Shown here piece by piece: positions 16,469 through 24,273 of a stretch of 47,398 nt of DNA; the first letter of the stretch is position 1; every line of letters begins with the position of its first letter. A program made the translations under genes and the position numbers. Origin of the DNA: Sphingobacteriaceae bacterium (GTDB taxonomy: Bacteria > Bacteroidota > Bacteroidia > UBA7662); the NCBI GenBank assembly GCA_013824115.1, contig PNNG01000021.1:1-47398 (forward strand). The letters are read 5' to 3'. The notes beneath the pieces are model-generated. The model saw only the letters and a program-made list of their open reading frames with translations. It was not told the DNA's origin and did not search any database.

Positions 16469-17140
16469 ATGAAACGACTCCTACTCTTCATACCTGTGTT
16501 TCTGATTGGCTTTGCAGCAAAAAGCCAAATCGCATTGCAAGGCAACGATACCATTTTTACCAATGGTCCTGCTTCAGAATTTGAAATTGTAGCCTATTCC
16601 AACATCGTAAACAATTCGGCCAATAGCGCCAACCTCCGTTGGGTTAAACTGCAAACGGCTATGCCTACGGGTTGGTTAAGCACTGTTTGCGATATAAATG
16701 CCTGCTATCCCGACAATACCGACAGTGCCGATTTCACCTTGGGTGCACGTGCCACAGGCAATATCGATGGGCATTTTTACCCTAACAATGTGATTGGCAA
16801 TGGCACCTTGCGTGTACGGGTATACGAAGTAGGCAATCCAAGCAACCAAGTCATCGTAACCTTCATTGGAAGCACCAATGCCGCCTCTGTAGCCGCTTTG
16901 GTAAAACCCAGCTTGAAGCTCTATCCAGTTCCCGCAGTTGATTACATCAACGTGGAACTGAACTATCAGGCCGAAAACGGACAAATTGAGATTTTCAACA
17001 TGATTGGTAAAAAAATGGCTGAATTCCCCCTCAGTGGAAATAAAAGCAGAATACCGGTTGGACAATTACCGAAAGGGCAATACCTCATGCGGATAGAAAG
17101 CAGCAAGGGGTTAACTACCAAATCATTCATCAAGCAATAA
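16469..17140 (+). CDS. Secreted protein with type A T9SS sorting domain
   Basis: A 223-residue exported protein: signal peptide (MKRLLLFIPVFLIGFAAKSQ), a beta-rich middle part (about 25-145; IALQGNDTIFTNGPASEFEI, with two Cys near TVCDINACYPDN) and a C-terminal sorting domain (about 150-223: LKLYPVPAVDYINVEL, IEIFNMIGKKMAEF, LPKGQYLMRIESSKG). That tail is the type A signal that directs proteins through the type IX system and is then cleaved. The middle part resembles small surface proteins of Bacteroidota but has no recognised enzymatic motif. The ATG at 16469 begins the signal peptide. Confidence 0.85.
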   Translation: MKRLLLFIPVFLIGFAAKSQIALQGNDTIFTNGPASEFEIVAYSNIVNNSANSANLRWVKLQTAMPTGWLSTVCDINACYPDNTDSADFTLGARATGNIDGHFYPNNVIGNGTLRVRVYEVGNPSNQVIVTFIGSTNAASVAALVKPSLKLYPVPAVDYINVELNYQAENGQIEIFNMIGKKMAEFPLSGNKSRIPVGQLPKGQYLMRIESSKGLTTKSFIKQ

Positions 17141-17169
17141 AAAAATCCGGCCTAGGCCGGATTTTTTTT
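17139..17169. terminator. Bidirectional terminator between the T9SS cargo gene and gldH
   Basis: A stem of up to 13 bp, AAAAAAATCCGGC/GCCGGATTTTTTT, around a CTAG loop. It has a T run on both strands, so it can end both converging transcripts. Confidence 0.9.
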
Positions 17170-17172
17170 GAC

Positions 17173-17634
17173 TTATTGCGAAACACGCATCCCCACATCG
17201 TGGATGCCCGCCAGCGGATTCACCCGCATATACTGATCAATCACAAAGCGGTAAGTGCCTAATTGCTTAAACTGTATTTGTTCTTTGTAAAGATGCCGCA
17301 TGGTGCGCAAACTGCCCAATCCGCTGCCAATCCATTTTCCCTCTTGGCTGGTTAAAGGAATGCTCACCAGCTCAGAAGTACTATCACCTTGGGGACTGTA
17401 AATCCTTATTTTCACATACAGGTTTTGCCATTCGTAGTCGCCCGCATGGCGTACATTGATGTATACATCATTCAAAGCAGCAGTGTCCTCTACCTTTACC
17501 TCAATGGTCTTCGAATCGGCATAATCCCACGAAGCTCCCTCAACGGGCAAAAACACATCCACCTTCGCTCGCTGGGTGCAAGCTATAGACACCCATACGC
17601 CAGTGGCCAACAGGGCTAGAGGTAACTTTCTCAT
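17173..17634 (-). CDS. gldH: Gliding motility lipoprotein GldH
   Basis: A 153-residue lipoprotein: signal sequence ending VSIAC (Cys19). The body has the GldH pattern, with FLPVEGASWDYADSKTIEVKVEDTA, DVYINVRHAGDYEWQNLYVKI and a C-terminal IQFKQLGTYRFVIDQYMRVNPLAGIHDVGMRV. GldH is needed for gliding and T9SS function in Flavobacterium johnsoniae. Its precise action is not known. The ATG overlaps the ricT stop by 4 bases (ATGA). The order holB-ricT-gldH is a known Bacteroidota arrangement and supports the call. Confidence 0.9.
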   Translation of the reverse strand: MRKLPLALLATGVWVSIACTQRAKVDVFLPVEGASWDYADSKTIEVKVEDTAALNDVYINVRHAGDYEWQNLYVKIRIYSPQGDSTSELVSIPLTSQEGKWIGSGLGSLRTMRHLYKEQIQFKQLGTYRFVIDQYMRVNPLAGIHDVGMRVSQ

Positions 17635-19118
17635 GAAGGTTGTGCATTAGAATTATTGCCCCCTTCGCGGCGTGGGCCTCTAAATCTCCTTCTGTTGTTC
17701 CTATTGCGGTCGGTTTGTTCGCCCTTTGGCCGGTTTTCGGTGGCCTCCCCCGCTTCGGTTTTTGGCGGAATGGGGTTTGCACTTCCTTCGGGACGGGGGC
17801 GACGCTCAGGACGGGGGCCCTGCAGCTTGCGAGCTGCATTGTTCTCGTTTCGAGGCTGGTCGGGCCGTGCTTGACGCTCAGGTCTGGGACCCTGTGGCCT
17901 TTCCTGATTGGGGTTGGGTGCTTTGGCAGGAGCTCCTTGGGGCTGGGCCTCAGCTACACTACCGGGGCGGTTGGTCGAACCTGGCTTCTTTTTCTTCTTC
18001 TTCTTGCGACGAGAGCCATCAAAACGATCGAGTACGCCTTCTGCTTCGAGCTCAAAATCAGGTTCTTCCTCAAGTTCCACCTCCACGGCTTGTACCATGG
18101 CCTCCAGGGCAACTGGTTTTTCGCCGGCCTTGTTCATGGCACGCACTTCCAGTACTTGGTCAATAGACAAAGGAATGGCGTTTACTTCGGTATACTCACC
18201 CGCCTTGCCCTGAATTTGATACCACATTTGGCGCTTGAAAATATCGGTTTTTACCAATTCATAGCTGGCTGTTTGGGTATTCAAAAAGCGGGCATCCTTT
18301 GGAAAAGCCTGCAAGGCATCCATATAGGTTTCGAGCTCGTAATTGAGGCAACATTTGAGTCGGCCACACTGCCCAGCCAGTTTGGTGGGGTTCAGCGATA
18401 GGTTTTGGTAGCGTGCAGCCGAAGTTGAAACCGACTTAAAATCGGTTAGCCAGCTACTACAGCACAATTCACGACCACAAACACCCAAGCCACCTATGCG
18501 GGCAGCTTCTTGGCGGGGACCAATTTGACGCATCTCTACGCGTGCTTTAAAAGCATCGGCCAACAGGCGAATGAGCTCACGAAAATCGACGCGCTCTTCC
18601 GCCGTATAATAAAAGATGATTTTGGCACGATCGCCTTGAAATTCCACGTCGCTGAGCTTCATGTTGAGCTTACACGACTTGATGATTTGTTTGGCCTTGT
18701 AGGCCACTTCCGCCTCTTGCTCACGCAGCTCAGCCAACTTTTGCAAGTCTTGAGGCGTGGCCTTGCGGTATATTTTTTTGATACCGGGATCGTCTTCCGA
18801 AACCCGACGTCTTTTCATTTGCAGGCGAACCAATTCGCCTTTGAGGGTCACCTGACCAACATCATGGCCTTGTTGAGCTTCAACCACCACCCACTCGTTC
18901 TGATACAAATCGAGCTGGTTTACATTACGGAAGAATTCTTTGCGGTTTTCTTTAAACCGCACTTCAACATATTCAAATGGCTTTTGTCCCCACGGCAACT
19001 CTAAGTTTGAAAGCCAATCATGAACATTCAAACGGTTACAGCCGCCACTAGCACAATGGCCTTTATCACCACATCCGGCAGGTGAACACCCTCCACTGCT
19101 ACAACTTCCGCATCCCAT
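17631..19118 (-). CDS. ricT: PSP1/RicT-like regulatory iron-sulfur protein with long basic tail
   Basis: A 495-residue cytoplasmic protein. Residues 1-27 form a Cys-rich segment (Cys 3, 6, 11, 16, 22, 27). Residues about 45-290 are the PSP1 domain (YVEVRFKENRKEFF, RAKIIFYYTAEERVDFRELIRLL, GLGVCGRELCCSSWL, GQCGRLKCCLNYE) whose conserved Cys match RicT/YaaT, a member of the Fe-S Y-complex that affects RNase Y processing in Bacillus. Residues about 370-495 are a low-complexity R/P/N/Q/K-rich tail that looks RNA-binding. It lies between holB and gldH, with its own TATATTTG box 21 bases before the ATG. Confidence 0.88.
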   Translation of the reverse strand: MGCGSCSSGGCSPAGCGDKGHCASGGCNRLNVHDWLSNLELPWGQKPFEYVEVRFKENRKEFFRNVNQLDLYQNEWVVVEAQQGHDVGQVTLKGELVRLQMKRRRVSEDDPGIKKIYRKATPQDLQKLAELREQEAEVAYKAKQIIKSCKLNMKLSDVEFQGDRAKIIFYYTAEERVDFRELIRLLADAFKARVEMRQIGPRQEAARIGGLGVCGRELCCSSWLTDFKSVSTSAARYQNLSLNPTKLAGQCGRLKCCLNYELETYMDALQAFPKDARFLNTQTASYELVKTDIFKRQMWYQIQGKAGEYTEVNAIPLSIDQVLEVRAMNKAGEKPVALEAMVQAVEVELEEEPDFELEAEGVLDRFDGSRRKKKKKKKPGSTNRPGSVAEAQPQGAPAKAPNPNQERPQGPRPERQARPDQPRNENNAARKLQGPRPERRPRPEGSANPIPPKTEAGEATENRPKGEQTDRNRNNRRRFRGPRREGGNNSNAQPS

Positions 19119-19139
19119 GGTGTCACTTGTTTATTGGTT

Positions 19140-19147
19140 CAAATATA
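19140..19147 (-). promoter_or_regulatory. -7 box TATATTTG for ricT-gldH
   Basis: A perfect TAnnTTTG on the minus strand, 21 bases before the ricT ATG and 24 bases after the end of holB. It suggests ricT-gldH can be transcribed independently of holB. No clear -33 TTTG. Confidence 0.55.
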
Positions 19148-19171
19148 GGGACAAATCGTGCGGGCGCATCC

Positions 19172-20317
19172 TCAAGCCTGCACTGTTGTGCTTTTCTTTG
19201 CGCCGGCCAGCAGTCGTTCCGATTCATTGGCCAAGTGATGAAAAACAATGCGGGCATTGGCATTTCGCTCAATGTGGTAAATACCATCGTTGAAGAGCCG
19301 ATTAAAATCAGCCACATTACCCTCGGTAATGAATACTGAAAATTTGGTTACAAAATCGAGTTCTATCCCTTTGAGGCGCGCCAGCTTGGCTGATCCGAAG
19401 CGCATCAAAAAGCACTCGCGCAAAATATGCAGGCCGTATTGCAGCAAACTTTTTTGTCCTTCCCGGCCTAAGTCGGCTGCTTTTTCAATCCACGACAAAA
19501 TTTCGGCGCCCTTACCGGTATAGGTATGGCGCATAAAATCCATAAAAAGCTGCTCGTTGGCACCCAATTCGTGATTGAGCAGCTCGCGCGCTAAACGGGC
19601 ATTGCCTTCTGCCAGCAAAGCCACCGAACGTGCAGTACTTTCATCAAGCTCATGTGTGAGTTCTAAATGCTTTGCCAAATCGTCGATACCCAACCGGTGC
19701 ACCTTTACCAATTGGGTGCGCGAACTGATGGTAGTAAGGAGCATCTCCTGCCTTTCGGCCACCAAGATGAAGAGCGTTTTCTGAGGCGGCTCTTCCACAA
19801 TTTTTAGCAGCACATTGCCTGCATCGCGCAAGTATTCGGGCAACCACATGATGAGCACTTTGAAGCCCGCCTCAAAAGGAGCTAAGCCCAATTTGCTGAT
19901 GATGTCGTAACACTCAAACTTACTGATATTGCCTTGCTTGTTCTCGGCACCATGCGCCTGCATCCAATCGTTGTAATTCAAATAAGGGTCGGCCAAAAAT
20001 GCTTCCCTAAAATCTTTCATGTGGGCGGCACAAATGTTCTTTTCAGCATCGGTGCCCTTGTTCACAATGGGAAACGAAAAGTGCAAGTCGGGGTGAATGA
20101 GCTTGTTGTACTTCTGACAAGAAGAACAAACGCCACAAGAGTCCTCATCGGAGGGTGATTTGCAATTCAAATATTGGGCATAAGCAACGGCCAAAGCCAA
20201 TTTGCCCGTGCCTTCGGGACCCAAAAAAAGCTGGGCATGACTCACCCTGCCTTCTTTTACGGTTTGAATTAATTTTCGCTTGAGCTCTTCCTGCCCTATG
20301 ATGTCTGCAAATCTCAC
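19172..20317 (-). CDS. holB: DNA polymerase III delta' clamp-loader subunit
   Basis: A 381-residue AAA+ clamp-loader protein: MRFADIIGQEELKRKLIQTV, a degenerate Walker A GPEGTGKLALA (Leu where Ser/Thr is expected, as in the non-ATPase delta' subunit), a zinc-type Cys cluster CGVCSSCQKY, and VEEPPQKTLFILVAER plus SSRTQLV of sensor 1. The start is placed at the GTG at 20317 because the longer frame overlaps the YheT-type gene by more than 100 bases and the family begins with RFADIIGQ. It is followed by ricT and gldH. Confidence 0.88.
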   Translation of the reverse strand: MRFADIIGQEELKRKLIQTVKEGRVSHAQLFLGPEGTGKLALAVAYAQYLNCKSPSDEDSCGVCSSCQKYNKLIHPDLHFSFPIVNKGTDAEKNICAAHMKDFREAFLADPYLNYNDWMQAHGAENKQGNISKFECYDIISKLGLAPFEAGFKVLIMWLPEYLRDAGNVLLKIVEEPPQKTLFILVAERQEMLLTTISSRTQLVKVHRLGIDDLAKHLELTHELDESTARSVALLAEGNARLARELLNHELGANEQLFMDFMRHTYTGKGAEILSWIEKAADLGREGQKSLLQYGLHILRECFLMRFGSAKLARLKGIELDFVTKFSVFITEGNVADFNRLFNDGIYHIERNANARIVFHHLANESERLLAGAKKSTTVQA

Positions 20318-20336
20318 GCTGTAAATTTCAGGAAAA

Positions 20337-21326
20337 TTAGGCGCTTTTGTCCGACCGATTTGAACAAGTAATGCACAGCTTTTCCCAAAAGTTGAGCACT
20401 TGTTCTTCGGCAAAACTCTTTGCCTTGCCGTGTTGTACAAAGCCAACATGACCGCCTTGAGGCGTATAGAGCCTGTGAATCAGCTCATTGGCGGGCTGGG
20501 GAAAGCACGATGGTGGCAAAAACGGGTCGTTTTGGGCCTGCAGCAGCAATACCGGACGTGCAATTTTCTCCAACACAAAAGCGGCACTTGCTCGCGCATA
20601 ATAGTCGTCGGCCCCGGCATAACCATGAATAGGTGCGGTGAAGTGTTCGTCGAAATCGCGCAGCGACTGTACTTTCGGCAGTCTTTCTACCCGGTAATGC
20701 CCCGGGTACTGCGGTGCCTTTTGGGCAATTTTTTGTCGCAGACTCTTCAAAAAATTACGGGTATACACCTTCGAAAGTCCCTGCATGAGGTATTCGGCAC
20801 CATCGGCCAACATGAGCGGTACCGAAATGGCGGCTGCTGCCGCTATGCGCTTGGGAGCGGCCTCCCCTTGTTCGCCCAGGTAGCGCAACACCAGGTTGCC
20901 GCCCAAACTAAATCCCACCAACAAAACAGGTAAATCTTCGTCGCCAGGGAGCTGTGCAACTACCTGCTCCAAGTCGTAAGTGGCTCCGCTATGGTAAAAC
21001 AAGGGAGTTTGATTCATCCGGCCACCACAGCCCCGGTAATTCCAGGCCACTACCGAAAAGTCTGCATCGAAAAGTACCTTGGCCATGCCCAACATATAAG
21101 GTCGTCGGCTATTGCCTTCCAATCCATGACACAATACCGCCAAGGCCCTGGGGTCAGGATGCTTGTAATAATCGGCCCAAAGCACATCTCCGTCGGGCGT
21201 GCCAATGGCCATTTCTTGGGGCGGCAATGACATATTTACCTTTCGGTAAAAGGAAGGCCAAATGGTTTGACTGTGTCCCTCGGGCAAAAACATAGGTGGC
21301 CTGAAGCTGGTTGGAAGCTGCAACAT
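20337..21326 (-). CDS. YheT-type alpha/beta hydrolase
   Basis: A 329-residue cytoplasmic hydrolase of the YheT/EMB8 family: FLPEGHSQTIWPSF near the N-terminus, AVLCHGLEGNSRRPY (oxyanion region), the nucleophile elbow VGFSLGGNLVLRYL, the acid in LLLQAQNDPFLPP and the catalytic His in GGHVGF. Substrate unknown; relatives act on esters or lipids. The ATG at 21326 is used rather than a TTG at 21347. It is divergent from the thioredoxin-like gene, 38 bases between starts. Confidence 0.88.
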   Translation of the reverse strand: MLQLPTSFRPPMFLPEGHSQTIWPSFYRKVNMSLPPQEMAIGTPDGDVLWADYYKHPDPRALAVLCHGLEGNSRRPYMLGMAKVLFDADFSVVAWNYRGCGGRMNQTPLFYHSGATYDLEQVVAQLPGDEDLPVLLVGFSLGGNLVLRYLGEQGEAAPKRIAAAAAISVPLMLADGAEYLMQGLSKVYTRNFLKSLRQKIAQKAPQYPGHYRVERLPKVQSLRDFDEHFTAPIHGYAGADDYYARASAAFVLEKIARPVLLLQAQNDPFLPPSCFPQPANELIHRLYTPQGGHVGFVQHGKAKSFAEEQVLNFWEKLCITCSNRSDKSA

Positions 21327-21364
21327 CAATGAACTTTCTGTGTACAAAGAACGTAAGCTTTAGT

Positions 21365-21988
21365 ATGGAATCAACCACTGCCCAACACAGCATCTCTCCC
21401 GCCCTCTGGGAAAAAGCGCTCAGCTACCCACAATACCGCAAATTGATTGACCAATTGCTTGATGAACGCAAAACCACCGGTCCCAACCAATCGGAAGAAC
21501 TCACCCAATACACCCGCATGAATGTGCAACGCATGGGCCGCATCGACAAACAAGCGGTGCTCGATTCCGCACTTGCAGCCCGCTTACAACAAATAGCTAC
21601 GCCCATGCGCTGGTTGGTACTCACCGAAGGATGGTGCGGCGATGCAGCTCAAATTATACCCTGGCTGCAAAAAATGGCAGAGAGCAGTGCACTGATAGAA
21701 ATCAAATTATTGCTGCGCGACGAGCATACCGAACTCATGGACCAATTCTTAACCAATGGAGGCAGGGCCATACCTAAACTGATTGCTCTCGATGCACAAA
21801 ATATGACCATTTTGGGCGATTGGGGACCGCGGCCAGCAGCTGCCCAAAGCCTCTACATGGGCTTAAAAGCAGCTCAAACTCCTTTTTTAGAAGCCAGTAC
21901 CCAGTTGCACAAGTGGTATGCCGACAATAAAGGAGCCGATATCCAATCGGAAGTAGCAGCTGCCATTCAAAATTGGCAAGTCTCCTAA
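21365..21988 (+). CDS. Thioredoxin-like family protein with single active-site Cys
   Basis: A 207-residue cytoplasmic protein: helical N-terminal part, then a thioredoxin fold from about residue 75 (RWLVLTEGWCGDAAQIIPWLQKM) with a CGDA motif at Cys91 (the second Cys of CxxC is replaced by Ala), then IEIKLLLRDEHTELMDQFLTNGGRAIPKLIALD, where Ile-Pro is the cis-Pro loop. This family is common in Bacteroidota and Bacillota, with a monothiol rather than dithiol active site. Exact role unknown. The ATG at 21365 is chosen over a non-ATG start at 21311. Confidence 0.85.
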   Translation: MESTTAQHSISPALWEKALSYPQYRKLIDQLLDERKTTGPNQSEELTQYTRMNVQRMGRIDKQAVLDSALAARLQQIATPMRWLVLTEGWCGDAAQIIPWLQKMAESSALIEIKLLLRDEHTELMDQFLTNGGRAIPKLIALDAQNMTILGDWGPRPAAAQSLYMGLKAAQTPFLEASTQLHKWYADNKGADIQSEVAAAIQNWQVS

Positions 21989-22018
21989 GCTTCATGTACA
22001 GCTTTACCAAGGTATGTT

Positions 22019-22026
22019 TAACTTTG
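22019..22026 (+). promoter_or_regulatory. -7 box TAACTTTG, 4 bases before the sixA ATG
   Basis: A perfect TAnnTTTG ending four bases from the start codon at 22031, giving a predicted leaderless transcript for sixA and the following barrel gene. No good -33 TTTG. Confidence 0.55.
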
Positions 22027-22030
22027 GTAG

Positions 22031-22528
22031 ATGTTGCGCCAATTGCTTCTAGTTCGCCATGCCAAATCGAGTTGGGAAAATCCCTTGCTCGATGATCGCG
22101 ACCGGCCACTGAACGACCGCGGTCGACGGGTTTCGCTGGGCATGGGCAAGCATTTGAACCATTTGCAACTAGAGCCCGATTTAGTGATAAGCAGTCCGGC
22201 TCTTCGTGCTTGGCAAACCGCTTTGCTGGTATCATCGGCTTTCGAAAAATCGGTGGATATTCACCTCAACGATTCACTTTACGACTGCCATACCAACGAA
22301 TGGTGGAAGCAAGTACAATTATTGCCCGATGAGTGTTCACGCATCTTGATGGTTGGCCACAATCCCGAACTGCACCAATTCATCGCCGAAATATCCGATT
22401 TCCTCATCCCCAAATACCCCACCTGCGCCCTGGCCTTGTTTGACGTTGAAAGCAGCCAATGGCAGCATGTGAAAAGGTCCGATTTTCATTTAAAAGAGGT
22501 GATGCTTCCCAAAAAAATGGGCTTGTGA
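22031..22528 (+). CDS. sixA: SixA-type phosphohistidine phosphatase
   Basis: A 165-residue histidine-phosphatase-fold protein: LLLVRHAKSSWENP gives the RHG-type motif with catalytic His10, DLVISSPALRAWQTALL carries the second conserved Arg/ser region, and LMVGHNPELHQF carries the second catalytic His. SixA removes phosphate from phosphohistidine, classically on signalling phosphotransfer domains. It overlaps the next gene by 4 bases (GTGA), so the two are translationally coupled. Confidence 0.9.
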   Translation: MLRQLLLVRHAKSSWENPLLDDRDRPLNDRGRRVSLGMGKHLNHLQLEPDLVISSPALRAWQTALLVSSAFEKSVDIHLNDSLYDCHTNEWWKQVQLLPDECSRILMVGHNPELHQFIAEISDFLIPKYPTCALALFDVESSQWQHVKRSDFHLKEVMLPKKMGL

Positions 22529-23619
22529 AATGGCTGCCCGGCTTTGGGATTTGCATCTTGATGGCTTCATCGGCGGTTGCTCAAAATCGTTTGCTTGCCA
22601 AAGCCGACAGTTTGTTGAGTGCTGGATTGTCGTTTCTTCCCATCCCCATTGTGTACAACAGTCCCGAAACCTCTTGGGGTGCGGGGCTCAGCATGGGCTA
22701 CTACTTTCAGCTGGGCGATAGCGTGGTGAGGCATTCAAACTTGCAGGCCCAAGCTGTTTACACCTTGCGGCAGCAATTCATCAGTCGCCTCAGCGCCGAT
22801 CTTTTCGGTCCCTCCGAAAAGTGGTATGCCTATGGCTATTTGAGTTACCGGAATTATGCCGACCGCTTTTTTGGCATTGGGCCCGAAAGCAGCTTGGCAA
22901 ATCGGCTCGACTTCAACTTCCAAAGCTGGGAAATGCGTGCTGGCTGGCTATGGCAGCTGCAACAAAACCACTTTGTGGGGCCCCTTTTGAGGCATCATCA
23001 CCTGTACCGGCTAATGCCTGCCGACCTTGATCGCTGGAACAGCCAGGGTATTTTAGGTGGGGCTGGTTATACCAGCACTGGACTAGGCATAGAATACCGG
23101 ATCGACACCAGAAACAACGTGCAAAGCGCACAAAGCGGCTGGTTTGTGCGCGCCTTTTACCGCTACCATCCTGCCTGGTATCAAAATGTCCCTGCTTTCA
23201 GTTTAACCAGTATCGACTTGCGTCATTTTACACCCCTTCACCCTCGCTGGGTTTGGGCAAACCGCCTTTTGAGCCAACATCAAGGCGGGCAACCTGCCTT
23301 TCGCGAACTCGCCCAAGCGGGGGGCAGTGAATTTGCCAGGGGCTATTTTGAGGGGCGATTCAGAGACAAACACCTCACGGGTTGGGATTCCGAAATTCGC
23401 TGGCAAATGCACCGCCACCTGGCGCTGAATGTTTTTGGGTCGCTTTTTACACTGGCTCCCCAAGCTCAAAAACTCCATTGGCAATACGCTCAGGCTGCCT
23501 ATGGTGTGGGACTGCGATTATTTGTGAATCCACGCGAACGCATTGCACTGCGACTCGATGTAGCACGAAACATTGAAGGTCAATATGGATTTTATATCGA
23601 TTTAAGCGAGGCATTTTAG
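22525..23619 (+). CDS. Omp85/surface-antigen-type outer membrane barrel without POTRA domains
   Basis: A 364-residue exported protein: signal peptide (MKWLPGFGICILMASSAVAQ) directly followed by a barrel-like chain: FLPIPIVYNSPETSWGAGLSMGYYF, GIGPESSLANRLDF, STGLGIEYRIDTRNNV, QAGGSEFARGYFEGRFRDKH and the last strand QYGFYIDLSEAF ending in Phe. These features match the bacterial surface antigen (D15) barrel without POTRA repeats. Cargo or partner is unknown. The start is the GTG at 22525 overlapping the sixA TGA. The longer frame has no signal peptide. Confidence 0.8.
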   Translation: MKWLPGFGICILMASSAVAQNRLLAKADSLLSAGLSFLPIPIVYNSPETSWGAGLSMGYYFQLGDSVVRHSNLQAQAVYTLRQQFISRLSADLFGPSEKWYAYGYLSYRNYADRFFGIGPESSLANRLDFNFQSWEMRAGWLWQLQQNHFVGPLLRHHHLYRLMPADLDRWNSQGILGGAGYTSTGLGIEYRIDTRNNVQSAQSGWFVRAFYRYHPAWYQNVPAFSLTSIDLRHFTPLHPRWVWANRLLSQHQGGQPAFRELAQAGGSEFARGYFEGRFRDKHLTGWDSEIRWQMHRHLALNVFGSLFTLAPQAQKLHWQYAQAAYGVGLRLFVNPRERIALRLDVARNIEGQYGFYIDLSEAF

Positions 23620-23639
23620 CAGCGCTGCCGCCTAATACT

Positions 23640-23647
23640 TAGCTTTG
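23640..23647 (+). promoter_or_regulatory. -7 box TAGCTTTG, 4 bases before the DUF3109 ATG
   Basis: A perfect TAnnTTTG ending four bases (CTGC) before the ATG at 23652. A TTTA lies 21 bases upstream of it (23615-23618) as a possible imperfect -33 box. Confidence 0.55.
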
Positions 23648-23651
23648 CTGC

Positions 23652-24224
23652 ATGTTACTTGTTGAAAACACCTTGGTATCCGACGAGCTCCTCGAAAAGC
23701 AATTTGTTTGCGACCTGGAAGCTTGCAAAGGCGCCTGCTGCGAAGAAGGAGATTTGGGTGCTCCTCTCGAATTGGAAGAGCTCGATGAAATAGAAAAGAA
23801 TTTAGAGGGCATCAAACCATTCATGACACCCGAAGGATTAGCGCTGCTGGAAACTGAAGGGTTTTATGAACTGGCTCCCGACAGAGAGCTGGTAACCACC
23901 ACCATTGAAGGGAAGGCCTGCATTTTTGCCGCCAAAGACGAACGCGGTATTTGGAAATGTGCCATAGAACAGGCCCACCAAGCAGGAAAAAGCGATTTTC
24001 TCAAGCCTATTTCTTGCCACCTTTATCCCATCAGGATTGAAAAACTAAAGCATTACGATGCACTCAACTACCATCACTGGAACATTTGTGCCCCGGCTTG
24101 CAGTTGTGGAGCCAAGCTCCAGGTAGCTGTTTACAAATTTTTGAAAGGTCCGCTCATTCGAAAATATGGTTCAGCGTGGTACGAAACCCTTTCGGGTGCC
24201 GCTGATGCTCTTAAACAAGCATAA
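23652..24224 (+). CDS. DUF3109-family cysteine-rich protein
   Basis: A 190-residue cytoplasmic protein: QFVCDLEACKGACCEEGDLGAPLE gives Cys 20, 25, 29 and 30. Later come GKACIFAAKDERGIWKCAIEQAH, PISCHLYPIRI and ICAPACSCGAKL, the conserved Cys set of DUF3109, related to the YkgJ-type zinc/iron-chelating proteins. Such Cys sets suggest a metal or Fe-S site. No biochemical role is established that I know of. It is probably transcribed alone between its own promoter and the bidirectional terminator. Confidence 0.85.
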   Translation: MLLVENTLVSDELLEKQFVCDLEACKGACCEEGDLGAPLELEELDEIEKNLEGIKPFMTPEGLALLETEGFYELAPDRELVTTTIEGKACIFAAKDERGIWKCAIEQAHQAGKSDFLKPISCHLYPIRIEKLKHYDALNYHHWNICAPACSCGAKLQVAVYKFLKGPLIRKYGSAWYETLSGAADALKQA

Positions 24225-24257
24225 AAAAAGCCGTCGATTCAGTCGACGGCTTTTTTT
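24223..24257. terminator. Bidirectional terminator after DUF3109 and the type B surface protein
   Basis: A 15-bp stem, AAAAAAAGCCGTCGA/TCGACGGCTTTTTTT, with a 5-base loop. It has T runs on both strands and serves the converging DUF3109 and large surface-protein genes. Confidence 0.93.
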
Positions 24258-24273
24258 GTGCGTTTCCCTACAC

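Noticed and set aside
20318..20449. 44-codon extension of holB
   Set aside because: It overlaps the YheT-type gene by over 100 bases and lacks family residues; GTG 20317 begins the conserved RFADIIGQ.
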